Origin: Bacillota bacterium
GTDB taxonomy: Bacteria; Bacillota; Clostridia; Lachnospirales; Lachnospiraceae
Reading direction: 5' to 3'
NCBI GenBank assembly: GCA_023439505.1
Contig: JAEXNR010000007.1
Location: 310,001 to 374,000 of the forward strand
DNA: 64,000 nucleotides
Shown: positions 1-9,924 of the stretch, in pieces
Layout: every line of letters starts with the position of its first letter
Position numbering within the stretch: position 1 is the first letter of the stretch
Made by a program: the position numbers and the translations under genes
Notes under the pieces: generated by a model
What the model saw: the letters and a program-made list of their open reading frames with translations, nothing else
Database searches by the model: none
What the model was told of the DNA's origin: nothing

Positions 1-1964
1 TGTACGACAATATTCTTTATACGGAGGATGTGATCTCCAATGCGACGATCGCCTCAGAAACAGGCCCTGTCATGGGTATGCTGGTCACAAAAGGACGTAC
101 CCGCGGGGTTGAGGAAGTTGTGAGAAAGGTTATTCTTTACGCGGATTTACCTCGCATCGATATCATCAATGAGGTATTCAAAGCAGATGCACCGCCAAAT
201 TATACAGAATGCGCCGAGGAAGGATTCTTTACCTTCCCCTTCCATATGGATAATTTTCGGATTGCCCACGATACTCCGTCCGGTGAGATAGAACCTTATG
301 TGAATTCCGATATTTATCATCCGACCCACCAGCTCTATTGGTCGAACACTGATTTCTATGCGGTAAATCACTGGATTAATATTCAGGGAGAGGATGACAG
401 CATATTATTTGCTTCTGTGAATACACCCCTGGTTCAATATGGCGGCCGCCGTACCTGTCATTGGGACAAAAATTATCAAATGAAAGATCCATGGATCTAT
501 CATTGGGTATTCAATAATTTTTGGAAAACCAATTTTACTTATACGCAACCCGGTCCGGTTACCTACAAATACAGCATTACCACAACAAAATCCAGCAATT
601 GGAGACAGGCAGATGCCGATCAGTTTGGGTTTGATATCACAAACCCTTTAAGATCTCATATAATCAGCAAGGAACAAACCGGCATCCTGCCACATGATCT
701 CCATAGCTTTATAAGAATGGACCGGGATAATGTTATCGCTACTACTGTGAAAATGGCCGAAAGCAATGGGAATGGCATCATCCTTCGCTTCCATGAAACG
801 AAGGGATCTGCATGCAGCGTATGTGTAGATCTGTCCGGTCTTTCAATGGATGCAGAGATAATTGAAACGGATGTGGTCGAAGATGATATTGCTCCCGTTC
901 CTTCTTGTGAAGGCAAGTTTCACTTCTTTATTCCGGCGTATGGATGGAAAACATTCCGTCTGCTGCAACTGGCGTACTGCCCCGCACCAAATATTACACA
1001 AGCCTGTATCACTAAGGGCGGCACCCTTGTAAAATGGACAATGCCGGCGGAATACTCCTATGTATGCTATGCTCTTTACCGAGGAATAAGTGAGGATTTT
1101 ATCCCCGGTACCGGTAATTATCTTGTTACCCTGGATACTCCCTACTATTATGACAGGCAGGTTGTACCTGACTTATTGAATGATTATTACTATAAAGTGC
1201 AGGCAGTCGGTTTAAAAGTGAAAAGTGAGTACTCTTTTTGTGTCAGGGCATGCCAGGGGGGCATCACAAATATCGCTCCTACGATACCGGCTGATCCCAT
1301 TGGGGAGGCCTTTGGAAACCATCAGATATCTCTAAGCTGGGAATCTTCCATTGATTATAATGATATGTTAAAGGGATATCGAATCTACAGAAATGGTGTT
1401 GTATATAAAGACATTCCTTCGTCTATGACGAGCTGGAGAGATATAGGATTATACAGAAATACAGACTATATCTATGAGATTACCGCCTTTAATGAAGCCG
1501 GTCTTGAATCCGGGAGAAGTCAGAAAATCACCGTTTGTACAACTAATTTTACGAACACAGGTGACATTGCTCCTATGGCCTGCATTACCGCCTCATCAGA
1601 ACGTGGGGCAAACTTCCTTGTTACTAATATCTCCAATGGTGTATGTGGTATGATTGATCAGGATAATTGGGTTCCAAAAGAAACAGATACACTTCCCTGG
1701 ATCAGGATGGAATGGGAAGAGCCACATACCATTGATACCATCTATCTCTGGGGAAGATATGGTGCACCATTTGCCTGCAGCGGCACTGTTGCGTTAAGTG
1801 ACGGAAGCGGTTTTAGCTTTGACTCCCTGAGAACGGATGGTTGTGGGACTAAGTTATCCATTGGTACCCATAGTATCGTTCATCTGGAATTTAAATTTCT
1901 CGAATGGGATATTCAGGCAGGAATTTCTGAGGTTCAACTGATCAAGGAAAATCAGGGCATATGA
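1..1964 (+). CDS. GH38-like glycosidase, 3' part, with FnIII modules
   Basis: The reading frame is open to the left edge, so the gene starts outside the window; 653 residues are visible. The first ~320 residues resemble the C-terminal beta-sandwich of family 38 alpha-mannosidases (FFTFPFHMDNFRI, then a Trp/Asn-rich stretch YAVNHWINIQGEDDS). Two fibronectin-III-like modules follow at about residues 330-415 and 425-513 (Trp-Tyr and YRIYRNG signatures), then a C-terminal beta-rich region (about 525-650) that may be a discoidin-like carbohydrate-binding module. The catalytic N-terminus is missing from the window, so activity is inferred. A glycan-degrading, possibly secreted or surface role fits the modules; no neighbour supports a particular substrate. 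Confidence 0.6.
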   Translation, partial: YDNILYTEDVISNATIASETGPVMGMLVTKGRTRGVEEVVRKVILYADLPRIDIINEVFKADAPPNYTECAEEGFFTFPFHMDNFRIAHDTPSGEIEPYVNSDIYHPTHQLYWSNTDFYAVNHWINIQGEDDSILFASVNTPLVQYGGRRTCHWDKNYQMKDPWIYHWVFNNFWKTNFTYTQPGPVTYKYSITTTKSSNWRQADADQFGFDITNPLRSHIISKEQTGILPHDLHSFIRMDRDNVIATTVKMAESNGNGIILRFHETKGSACSVCVDLSGLSMDAEIIETDVVEDDIAPVPSCEGKFHFFIPAYGWKTFRLLQLAYCPAPNITQACITKGGTLVKWTMPAEYSYVCYALYRGISEDFIPGTGNYLVTLDTPYYYDRQVVPDLLNDYYYKVQAVGLKVKSEYSFCVRACQGGITNIAPTIPADPIGEAFGNHQISLSWESSIDYNDMLKGYRIYRNGVVYKDIPSSMTSWRDIGLYRNTDYIYEITAFNEAGLESGRSQKITVCTTNFTNTGDIAPMACITASSERGANFLVTNISNGVCGMIDQDNWVPKETDTLPWIRMEWEEPHTIDTIYLWGRYGAPFACSGTVALSDGSGFSFDSLRTDGCGTKLSIGTHSIVHLEFKFLEWDIQAGISEVQLIKENQGI

Positions 1965-1990
1965 TTTATCATTTATTCATGATAAAATGA

Positions 1991-2050
1991 TTGACACCTC
2001 CAGTCTAAATGTGTTAGACTATAATCAGTCTAAAACGTTTAGTCTGGAGG
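1991..2050 (+). promoter_or_regulatory. blaI-blaR1 promoter with two BlaI-type operators and RBS
   Basis: Two dyads with the same design lie upstream of blaI: AGTCTAAA-N3-GTTAGACT at 2002-2020 and AGTCTAAA-N3-TTTAGTCT at 2027-2045, each matching its inverse at 7 of 8 positions and spaced 25 bp apart. A TATAAT is at 2020-2025 between them and a TTGACA at 1991-1996, although their 23-bp separation is too long for a normal sigma-A pair, so the real -35 is uncertain. GGAGG at 2046-2050 is the RBS of blaI. The layout fits BlaI/MecI-type autorepression. Confidence 0.7.
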
Positions 2051-2056
2051 TAATCT

Positions 2057-2434
2057 ATGTCAAATAACATCATGCTCACCGCTGCCGAAGAAAAACTGGC
2101 AGAATTGGTTTGGCAGCACGCACCGTTGACCTCACCCGATCTGGTTGTACTTGCAGAGAGGGAAATGAATTGGAAAAAGTCAACGACGTATACAGTGCTC
2201 AAGAAACTATGCGACAAAGGCGTATTCAAAAACGAGAATACGAATGTGTCGGTTGTACTTACTCCCGAGGAGCAAATGGCCCGTCAAAGCCGCAGCTATG
2301 TGGAAGATACCTTTGGCGGCTCCTTACCCAAATTCATTACTGCCTTCTTCGGAGGCAGAAAACTATCACCGGATCAGGCCGCAGAGCTTAAGCGTCTGAT
2401 CGAAGAACATGAGGGGGGTGACGATCATGGATAA
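2057..2434 (+). CDS. blaI: BlaI/MecI/CopY-family repressor
   Basis: A 125-residue winged-helix repressor of the usual family length (about 120-130). The HTH and wing are seen at about residues 8-75 (LTAAEEKLAELVW, then KKSTTYTVLKKLCDKGVF), followed by the helical dimerisation part where BlaI proteins are cleaved in the signalling pathway. It is preceded by a strong GGAGG and by two matching operators, so it probably represses itself and the downstream M56 sensor protease. The stop overlaps the next start by 8 nt (ATGGATAA), which means translational coupling. The inducing signal need not be a beta-lactam because no beta-lactamase gene is nearby. Confidence 0.9.
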   Translation: MSNNIMLTAAEEKLAELVWQHAPLTSPDLVVLAEREMNWKKSTTYTVLKKLCDKGVFKNENTNVSVVLTPEEQMARQSRSYVEDTFGGSLPKFITAFFGGRKLSPDQAAELKRLIEEHEGGDDHG

Positions 2435-4625
2435 ATTGTTTCTGGCTATTCTAAACATGAGTCTGACCGGAGCTTTTGTCATCCTGGCCATATGCCTTGC
2501 ACGGCTGCCCTTGAAGAAGGCTCCGAAAATTATCTCCTACGTCTTGTGGGCGGTAGCAGGCTTCAGACTGCTTGTTCCATTTTCAATCGAAGGTGTTTTC
2601 AGCCTGATCCCGTTTAATGCGCAGATTATTCCTTCGGATATTGCGATGCAGCCCATACCACGCATTGACAGCGGTATCCCCGCAGTGAATCATGCTGTCA
2701 GCAGTATGCTTCCCGCCGGCACACCGACTGCAGGCATTAATCCGCTGCAGATATGGACTGCAATCGGAGCCTTTGTTTGGCTTATCGGCTTTGTCGTAAT
2801 GGTTCTATACGGCGTAATCTCATTCTTTATTCTCAAACGAAATATGAAGAAGGCAATCCGACTCGAAGATAATATCTATGAAGCAAGTAATATCATCTCT
2901 CCTTTCGTGCTGGGAGTATTCAAGCCGAAGATTTATCTGCCGGTTGGCTTGACTGAGAAGGAGAAAGGCTATATTCTCCTCCATGAACAGACACATATCA
3001 GACGGCGGGACTATATTATGAAATTCATAGCCTACTTCATCTTGTGTCTTCACTGGTTCAGTCCTCTGGTCTGGATGGCGTTTCTTCTCATGGGAGTGGA
3101 TATGGAGATGTCCTGCGATGAGCGGGTGTTAAAAGAAAACGGCGCAGAAACGAGGAAGGATTATTCGCTGTCGCTTCTATCTTTGGCAACGGATCGGCGG
3201 ATCATCGGCGGCAGTCCCCTTGCCTTTGGAGAAGGCGGCATAAAGGAACGTATTAAAAATGTCCTGAATTTCAAGAAGCCATCCCGGGTGATCCTGATCC
3301 TGGCTGTGGTATTTGTTGCGGTGTTTAGTATCGGATTTGTTGTTAACAGAGTAAATAACGCAGTCAATATGGCTGACTGGGAAGAATATCACTTCCCGGA
3401 CAGCAATTATGATCAGGTGTTTTTCAAATGCAATGACGCTCCATACAATCCTGATTATATTGTGATATCCGCGCAACTCATGAATAACCAGAATATAGAG
3501 GGCCTGACCTGCGGCACCTATTTTACAGTGGTAAAACAAGTCGGTGATACGTGGCGAATTGTTCCTTTCGTTGAAGGAATCGGGTTTCATGATATTGCGT
3601 ATAACCTTGAGAATGGCATGAGCATCAATTACGATATCAAACCGGATATGCTTTCCACTAAATTAGAGGATGGCCTCTATAGAATCATCACAGAGGTATA
3701 TCAGCACAAAACAGATGAGGAAGCACCTGATCAACACATTGTCTGGGCTGATTTTGTAATTGATAAAACGGCTCCGAAACAAGAAACCTATGAGGTTACG
3801 CTGCCAGATGAAGCACCCATCAAAACCTATACTCTGGAAAATCCAACCGAAAAGCAAATGATGGAACGTCTCTCTTCCATAACTTTATACCGTGATGGCA
3901 CAGCACTGCTTGCAGTCCCGCCAATCAGCAGTTACATGCTGCCTAATTGCACTTACGCCTTTAAGGACGGCGAATTATTGATTTACGCAAATCTGGATAC
4001 AGCAAAGTCAGAGGATGTTTTCGGTGTTAAAAACGGGGAAGTCATCGCAAGATTTAGCGTTGAGGATGACAATACCCTGGTATTTTTATCAACAACTGTT
4101 ACCTTGTTCGCAGATCAGGGTGCACGGTATGTGTCTGCAGCGAATGCTGCCTCTGCCTATGCACCGCGCAAATGGCTGGATTATTACTTTGATGATACGA
4201 TGTCATGGGATCTTAGTTTGGATCTGGAATTACCCGAATACCCGGATACCGTATTTCGATGGACCCCCTACGAGGTTAAGGCCATCGAAAAAGATGGTGA
4301 AAAGACCCTCTTTTATGGTATGCCTGTCTGGAATGTCTATCTTGCGGATCTGACCGGCGACGGACTTCCCGAATTGTGCGCGACCACCAGTCTTGGTTCC
4401 GGCATCATTGATGAGCGAATTATTGTCTATGATTATGCAACGGGCAATTCCTATGACCTGAACGACCGTCAATATTATGATTATGCCCTCTATCTTGACA
4501 ACGGACGGCTGATGGTAAAACAGACCAGGTATCCCCACCCCAAACGTGAGCCACTTGCAACAGGCGAATTGGCTATCGTTGACGGCGAACTGACTGCCCT
4601 TGGGATTAACCGCACCAGGCCTTAG
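2427..4625 (+). CDS. blaR1: BlaR1-type M56 membrane metalloprotease sensor
   Basis: The start at 2427 is chosen over an in-frame ATG at 2409 because GAGGGGGG precedes it and it overlaps blaI by 8 nt; length is 732 residues. Four N-terminal membrane segments surround the M56 zinc site: HEQTH at about residue 190 and a third ligand in EMSCDERVL. A further membrane segment follows near residue 295. In classical BlaR1 the outer C-terminus is a penicillin-binding sensor; here no SxxK/SxN/KTG pattern is visible. Instead there is a long unassigned extracellular region and a C-terminal FG-GAP/VCBS-like stretch (YLADLTGDGLPELC). It probably senses an envelope signal and inactivates BlaI. Confidence 0.85.
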   Translation: MDKLFLAILNMSLTGAFVILAICLARLPLKKAPKIISYVLWAVAGFRLLVPFSIEGVFSLIPFNAQIIPSDIAMQPIPRIDSGIPAVNHAVSSMLPAGTPTAGINPLQIWTAIGAFVWLIGFVVMVLYGVISFFILKRNMKKAIRLEDNIYEASNIISPFVLGVFKPKIYLPVGLTEKEKGYILLHEQTHIRRRDYIMKFIAYFILCLHWFSPLVWMAFLLMGVDMEMSCDERVLKENGAETRKDYSLSLLSLATDRRIIGGSPLAFGEGGIKERIKNVLNFKKPSRVILILAVVFVAVFSIGFVVNRVNNAVNMADWEEYHFPDSNYDQVFFKCNDAPYNPDYIVISAQLMNNQNIEGLTCGTYFTVVKQVGDTWRIVPFVEGIGFHDIAYNLENGMSINYDIKPDMLSTKLEDGLYRIITEVYQHKTDEEAPDQHIVWADFVIDKTAPKQETYEVTLPDEAPIKTYTLENPTEKQMMERLSSITLYRDGTALLAVPPISSYMLPNCTYAFKDGELLIYANLDTAKSEDVFGVKNGEVIARFSVEDDNTLVFLSTTVTLFADQGARYVSAANAASAYAPRKWLDYYFDDTMSWDLSLDLELPEYPDTVFRWTPYEVKAIEKDGEKTLFYGMPVWNVYLADLTGDGLPELCATTSLGSGIIDERIIVYDYATGNSYDLNDRQYYDYALYLDNGRLMVKQTRYPHPKREPLATGELAIVDGELTALGINRTRP

Positions 4626-4663
4626 ATAAAAGCGGCAAACGGTTTCTCTGTCATTAAAACAGA

Positions 4664-4702
4664 GCCTTCCCTGACCAGTCAAGGTACGGGGAAGGCTTTT
4701 TT
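4664..4702 (+). terminator. Intrinsic terminator after blaR1
   Basis: Perfect 8-bp stem GCCTTCCC (4664-4671) with GGGAAGGC (4689-4696), followed by six T (4697-4702). The T-run touches the stop codon of the converging HAD gene, and a shorter A-rich flank on the left suggests some activity in the other direction. Confidence 0.85.
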
Positions 4703-5580
4703 CAATGTTCATATGCTTCTGATTTATTCTTTTCGTAAGACTTTGTCAGTATCTCATAGGTGATTGTTTTATGAATGATATCTTTGATCAGGGTATCTAA
4801 CGCCGAGTTTTCATTATAGTCAGCAGCGGCAAAATACCGGATTCGATCATTCCTCATCATCTTGTATACCTTGTCTTTGTTGCAGGTCACCGGATCATAT
4901 ACACCGATGGAATGCCCGCCATAGGAATTAACGAGTTTCATACAGGGGATATCCGTATCACTGTCACCGATATAGATGATATTCCTGAATGGTATCCTGA
5001 TTTGCTCGGGTGAAAAGTATTCGTTTACACCCGGATCATTGATGTCCAGGGTTCCTTTTTCTATCCGGAACAGAAACTGTGTCTTATTTGTATAATTTAC
5101 GGCCTGTGCCGGCCATTTGGCTACTCCTTTTTTGTTAAAATAGAAGGAACTGGCGTATATTTTCTCAAAGCTTCCTGCTTTCGCCATGGCGGTCCCCTCT
5201 ATCATTTCCTTTAGACCGGAGGATATAATATAGTGCTCTATCATAACGCCCTTCTCCCTTCCATAGGCACGTATACGCTCGAACCACATCTCAACTCCGG
5301 GAAAGAGTTTTACTTTTGCACCATATTCAGCCAGCTTATCTTTCTTTATAATAAAATTCCCCTCGGCCTCTTCTACCATCTTATACATATAAGCAAGGTT
5401 GGTATCCATCTCATTTTCGATGGCTAATGCAGTCGATTCTTTCCAAAACTTTTCTACATCATAACCCACATCTTGTATATAACCTTGCGCCTGCATATCA
5501 TCCGGGGATAAGGTTTTGTCAAAATCATAGCATAAAGCGATTACAGGAATTACTTCTTTATATTTTCTAAGATACTCCAT
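4702..5580 (-). CDS. HAD-superfamily phosphatase
   Basis: The start at 5580 is preferred (MEYLRKYK, with GGAGGTCTCAT before it) to an upstream ATG that would overlap sbcC; length is 292 residues. HAD motif I is LCYDFDKTLSPDD near residue 20 (Asp-x-Asp nucleophile region) and motif IV is IYIGDSDTDIPCMKLV near residue 205. Its large cap between them and the phosphoserine-phosphatase-like layout suggest a small-molecule phosphatase, substrate unknown. It follows sbcC by 19 nt on the same strand and could be co-transcribed with sbcDC. It ends at a terminator shared with the converging blaR1 gene. Confidence 0.8.
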   Translation of the reverse strand: MEYLRKYKEVIPVIALCYDFDKTLSPDDMQAQGYIQDVGYDVEKFWKESTALAIENEMDTNLAYMYKMVEEAEGNFIIKKDKLAEYGAKVKLFPGVEMWFERIRAYGREKGVMIEHYIISSGLKEMIEGTAMAKAGSFEKIYASSFYFNKKGVAKWPAQAVNYTNKTQFLFRIEKGTLDINDPGVNEYFSPEQIRIPFRNIIYIGDSDTDIPCMKLVNSYGGHSIGVYDPVTCNKDKVYKMMRNDRIRYFAAADYNENSALDTLIKDIIHKTITYEILTKSYEKNKSEAYEH

Positions 5581-5599
5581 ATGAGACCTCCTTACTGGT

Positions 5600-8500
5600 T
5601 TATTCTCCGATCTCCCACCTGATCTTGCTGCCTTTATCATTCTTTGTGACGATCAGCTTTGTTCCGATCTGTGCCTTTAACTCCGTTACATGGGAGATAA
5701 TTCCTACCAGTCTCTTCCCTTCTGACAAAGCATTCAAAATCTTGATTGCCTGCATTCTTGTCTCATCACTTAAGGAGCCAAACCCTTCATCGATAAACAT
5801 CGTATCTATATGTATTCTTCCTGCCGTATTCTGGATAATGTCTGCCATCCCCAGCGCCATGGAGAGTGCCGCCATAAAGGACTCACCGCCCGATAGCGTC
5901 TTAACATCTCTTGACTGATCATTTACCATGCTGTAGACATCCAGATCCAGTCCCACTTCTCCCTGATTTGCTAAATCTTCCATGTTTCTGCATTTTAAGA
6001 TAAACTGTCCGTTGGACATAACGTACAACCTCTGATTTGCCTGCGCCAGGATGGAATTAAAGTATCTTCTCTGGATATAGGTCTGGAAATTCAGTCGTTT
6101 CTGTCCGGCCTTTCCTGTGGCAGTCGCCTCCAGCCGGTTGATGATGGAATGCTCGTCTTTCAGCTTCTTCCTGCACTCATAAAGCTTTTCAACATTTTCG
6201 ATGATGTTTTCATTGCGTGACCGTATCCCGAAGATCGATTTTGATACTTCATTGAATTTAACAAGCGCCGCTTCCAGCTCTTGCTTTCTCTCTTCTATGG
6301 AGGAAGTCTCTACTTTTGCTTTCCCGGATGTAAGTTCCATATAATTGTTCAGACTATTCTCCACCCGGATTAATTCCTCCCGGTATTTCGTATACGTCTC
6401 CTCCAGCGCCTCCATCTGCACAGCCGATAAAAGAGATGCATGGTAGGGATCAATTCCGGTAAAGCCCTGTCGCAGCAGTTCTTCTTCAACATCACCTTTT
6501 CGTTTTGTCTCTTCTTCCGATAATCTGACCAGACTGGTTTCTTCGGATTTGAGGTTTCCGTGCTTTTGATTGGTTTCCTCTAACATGGTCTGGTAGTTCT
6601 TCGTGGAATCCGCCATTGCCGTCTCAAGGCTTAGCGTCTGTGTCCTGGAGGCTGCCAGCTCTTCCTCCGCTGCTTGCTTTGTCTCATAAATCAGAGAGGC
6701 TTTCATATTCTTAATATCAGCAGCGACTTCTGCTAACTTAATCTCTATCTCTTTTAATGCTTCGGCTGCCGATTCCTTCTTCTGTAAATATTCATCCAGA
6801 CCGTCCTTCAACCGCCTTAACTCTGCCTCGTTTCTTTCATGGCTTTGCTTTGCGGCCTCGGCTTCCTTTTTCTTAATGCTCTCTTGATGAAGCTGTTCCG
6901 TACACGCTGTGATCAACTTCTTCATCTCACCCGTTTCGATTTGATCAACGTCAAATTCCGGACGGATACTGCGTTTCCCTTCCAGTTCAGCTTTTACCCT
7001 TTGATTTTCATAGGTTTGTTTTGCCTGATACATGGAATCTTTCTTTATCTCCAGTTCTTTTTGAGCTGCTTCCTTTGCCTTTTTCCCACGCTGCAGATCC
7101 TTTTGAGTTATCTCTGCATCTGCAGTAAAGGCTGCCTGAGGATGGGAGGTTGAGCCGCAAACCGGGCAGGGATATCCTTCCTTTAGCTCATGTGCCAGAA
7201 TTCCGGCTTGTCCCTCAATAAATTTCTGATAGATACTGTCATAAAGTTCTGAGCTTTCACGGGCCGCTGCTTCTGCCAGAACACATTCTTGTTCGGCATG
7301 GTGATATGCTGTTTTGAAAGCTTGTAGTGTCTCCACGACGGTTAACAAGGATTCGAGTCTTCCCTTTCTTTCCACCAACTGCTCAACCGATGAAACCAAT
7401 AATGGCAATCGTTCAGCCACTGTCCCCAGCTTTTGCTGATCTATCAGTAACTTATCCTGTGATGCATTCATGCCTTTCATTGTTTCGCTGATTGTGTCAA
7501 AAGCTTTTATGGCAGATTTTCTTTCTTTGGATATGGCTTCAAACCTGATATTCACAGCTTCAAGCTGTTGATACTTCGGAATTAAATCGTTAATTCTGCT
7601 TATCTTTGCCGCCAGCAGCGGATTTTGCTTCTTATACTCAGCAGCTGCAGTCTCACTGATCTGTCTCCTGTTTTCCAGAATTGTTCTGCTTTTCTCCAAC
7701 CAATCCCTGATATCCGTGATTCTTTGTTCACAGCTCCTGCGCTCTTCCCTCTTATTCTTGTAAGCCTTCTCCTTCGGTTCCACTATAGCTGCCTTTTTGG
7801 CAGCGTCTTTTCTATATCGAAGGGCCTCCATGTCATCCATCTTGGAATCAAGCAGGGCTTTCCTGTCCTGCTCCTTCTCCAGTGCAAGAAATAGTCTGTT
7901 CGTCTCTTTGGCCTGATCCAGTTGTGTGATTGCCAGATTTATCGCAGTCTGAGTCTCCTTCTGCTTCTTAGCAATATCGGCTTCCTTCTCTTTGGCTTCA
8001 TCAATGATTTGCCGTAGGATTGAGAGCTGTGACACAGGATCACTCTCTGAAAAACGAGACATACTACCCCACGTTTCCTCATAGGCACTGCCCTCAATAC
8101 ATTGGATCAGCCCCATCTCCCGCAGAATATCCTTTTGGTTTTCCTCCAGCCTGCCATTGAGTATTTTGGCGGAATTCTTAAGTTCCTCTTCAATCCTCCA
8201 GTAAATCCTTGTGTTAAAGATCTTAGCGAAAATCTCTTTTCTCTCCTTAGAAGGCGCATGAAGGAGCTTAAGGAAATCTCCCTGAGCAATCATGGCAATC
8301 TGGGTGTATTGATTTACATCAAGTCCAATAATCTCTATGATTTTCTGGTTCGTTTCCTTGATTTTGCCACGATAGGGCATTCCATCCGGCATGATTAATT
8401 CCACTCCGGGCTGGTCAACTGTTTTCGTATAATCGCCATCCTTGTTCCTTCGTTTGCTGATCCGCTCCTGTCTTGGGGATCTGGTAATCCGGTAGGTTTC

Positions 8501-8758
8501 TCCGTTATATATAAATTCGACCTCAACGAAGGTCCTGATATCATCACTTGCAAATTGGCTTCGCATCATTTCGCCGTCCCGTTTGCCCCCGCTGGTCTGA
8601 TCGTATAAAGCATAGGTAATCGCGTCAAAGATGGTGGTCTTACCGGCTCCTGTATCTCCGGTAATCAAAAACAATCCATGATTAACCTCGGTAAAATCAA
8701 CGGTTTCTTCACCTGCATAGGATCCGAAAGCAGACATTTTCACATAAATTGGTTTCAT
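5600..8758 (-). CDS. sbcC: SbcCD exonuclease ATPase subunit SbcC
   Basis: A 1052-residue SMC/Rad50-like ATPase, normal length for SbcC. Seen in order: N-terminal Walker A ITGDTGAGKTT (residues 32-42), long coiled coils, the zinc hook CPVC near residue 530, a second coiled-coil arm, the ABC signature LSGGESF near 955 and Walker B with catalytic Glu in MFIDEGFGSL near 985. With SbcD it forms a complex that opens DNA hairpins and blocked ends and restrains palindromes and stalled forks. The start overlaps the sbcD stop by 3-4 nt (ATGA type), so the two are translationally coupled. Confidence 0.97.
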   Translation of the reverse strand: MKPIYVKMSAFGSYAGEETVDFTEVNHGLFLITGDTGAGKTTIFDAITYALYDQTSGGKRDGEMMRSQFASDDIRTFVEVEFIYNGETYRITRSPRQERISKRRNKDGDYTKTVDQPGVELIMPDGMPYRGKIKETNQKIIEIIGLDVNQYTQIAMIAQGDFLKLLHAPSKERKEIFAKIFNTRIYWRIEEELKNSAKILNGRLEENQKDILREMGLIQCIEGSAYEETWGSMSRFSESDPVSQLSILRQIIDEAKEKEADIAKKQKETQTAINLAITQLDQAKETNRLFLALEKEQDRKALLDSKMDDMEALRYRKDAAKKAAIVEPKEKAYKNKREERRSCEQRITDIRDWLEKSRTILENRRQISETAAAEYKKQNPLLAAKISRINDLIPKYQQLEAVNIRFEAISKERKSAIKAFDTISETMKGMNASQDKLLIDQQKLGTVAERLPLLVSSVEQLVERKGRLESLLTVVETLQAFKTAYHHAEQECVLAEAAARESSELYDSIYQKFIEGQAGILAHELKEGYPCPVCGSTSHPQAAFTADAEITQKDLQRGKKAKEAAQKELEIKKDSMYQAKQTYENQRVKAELEGKRSIRPEFDVDQIETGEMKKLITACTEQLHQESIKKKEAEAAKQSHERNEAELRRLKDGLDEYLQKKESAAEALKEIEIKLAEVAADIKNMKASLIYETKQAAEEELAASRTQTLSLETAMADSTKNYQTMLEETNQKHGNLKSEETSLVRLSEEETKRKGDVEEELLRQGFTGIDPYHASLLSAVQMEALEETYTKYREELIRVENSLNNYMELTSGKAKVETSSIEERKQELEAALVKFNEVSKSIFGIRSRNENIIENVEKLYECRKKLKDEHSIINRLEATATGKAGQKRLNFQTYIQRRYFNSILAQANQRLYVMSNGQFILKCRNMEDLANQGEVGLDLDVYSMVNDQSRDVKTLSGGESFMAALSMALGMADIIQNTAGRIHIDTMFIDEGFGSLSDETRMQAIKILNALSEGKRLVGIISHVTELKAQIGTKLIVTKNDKGSKIRWEIGE

Positions 8759-9924
8759 TCGTTCTCTGCCTCCTTCGCCTGATCAATGATTTCAAGCATC
8801 ATCTTCTCTTCATCATCACTCATGGGTTCACAATTGATCTCTTGATAGAATTCCCGAAACGCACTCATCGGATCAAGTATGGAAACCTCCCCCGGAGGAC
8901 GCTCCAGCTGGGCTCTCGTCCTGCTGTTCTCAACCTTAACTTCGAGAATGTAATCATAATATTCCTCCAGCTGTTCCTTTGGCTTATAGAGATCCATTTC
9001 ATCCGTTAAGGTTATGCTGATAAAATCATTCCGGTTCTTGGGAGTTGCCCTGTCTATAATCTCACTAAGCGTCCCCTTCTCCTTCCTGACATCCTGTATT
9101 GCAGTCAAGGGCAGGTAATCAATAAGAATCTCCTCTCCCTTTTTGCCAAGGGTTATCATGGTTATCGATTTCTCCTGCTTCTCCTCACTGGTGGAATACT
9201 TCAGGGGGGTCCCGCTATACCGGATCTGCTTCTCCCCGATCTGCTGCGGACCATGAAGATGTCCCAGCGCAACATAGTCAAAATGTTTTACGGACTTTAT
9301 GTCGATGCAATCAATTCCACCCACCGATAGGTAGACCTGCTCCGAATCACAGGTATCCGGCAGTATATCTCCCGAGAGATAGAACTGGTGGGAAATGAGT
9401 ACATTTCTCTTACTGACATCAATCTGCTCTCTGTCAATTAATGCGGAAATTGCCTTGTCATAGCTGGTTATGCTGCCTTCTTCGAATAAATGGCGCACAT
9501 ATCCCGGCTTAGTAAAGGGAAGTAAATAGAAGTTCACTTCGCCGTATTGGTCCTGTAACACGATTTTCTTCAGATATTCTTCTTCGCTCTGCGGCGGAAG
9601 AACTGATATGTAAATATTATGCTTCTCAAAGAATGCACTGGCATAATTAAGCCGTTCCGCAGAGTCATGATTCCCTGCGATAATCATCACCGGTATGCTC
9701 GGCGTAATGTCTGATAATTCATTTAAAAACTGATCAAAGATGGTATAGGCTTCTGCTGACGGCACTGATTTATCATAGATGTCACCGGCGATCAAAATCG
9801 CATCCGGATGCTGTTCCTTCGCCAGGTTCACAATTTGACTGAGAATCTCGATCTGATTCCTTCTAAGATTGTAGAAATGCAACTGTTTTCCGATATGTAG
9901 ATCTGAAATATGAAATAGCTTCAT
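8755..9924 (-). CDS. sbcD: SbcCD exonuclease nuclease subunit SbcD
   Basis: A 389-residue Mre11-like metallophosphoesterase. Metal-binding motifs are clear: FHISDLHIG (residues 4-12), LIAGDIYDKS near 45, VMIIAGNHDS near 80, ISHQFYLSG near 180 and VALGHLHGPQ near 222. The C-terminal ~120 residues would be the capping and SbcC-binding region. It is the first gene of the leftward sbcDC operon and is divergent from the LytTR regulator gene; the 269-nt gap between them shows no structure beyond AT-rich promoter-like sequence. Confidence 0.97.
   Translation of the reverse strand: MKLFHISDLHIGKQLHFYNLRRNQIEILSQIVNLAKEQHPDAILIAGDIYDKSVPSAEAYTIFDQFLNELSDITPSIPVMIIAGNHDSAERLNYASAFFEKHNIYISVLPPQSEEEYLKKIVLQDQYGEVNFYLLPFTKPGYVRHLFEEGSITSYDKAISALIDREQIDVSKRNVLISHQFYLSGDILPDTCDSEQVYLSVGGIDCIDIKSVKHFDYVALGHLHGPQQIGEKQIRYSGTPLKYSTSEEKQEKSITMITLGKKGEEILIDYLPLTAIQDVRKEKGTLSEIIDRATPKNRNDFISITLTDEMDLYKPKEQLEEYYDYILEVKVENSRTRAQLERPPGEVSILDPMSAFREFYQEINCEPMSDDEEKMMLEIIDQAKEAENE

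Noticed and set aside
1991..2025. Standard sigma-A promoter TTGACA / TATAAT for blaI
   Set aside because: The spacing of 23 bp is too long; the -35 could not be fixed, so only the operator region is claimed.
3163..4625. Penicillin-binding sensor domain in BlaR1
   Set aside because: No SxxK, SxN or KTG pattern in a fitting order; the region is unlike class D beta-lactamases.
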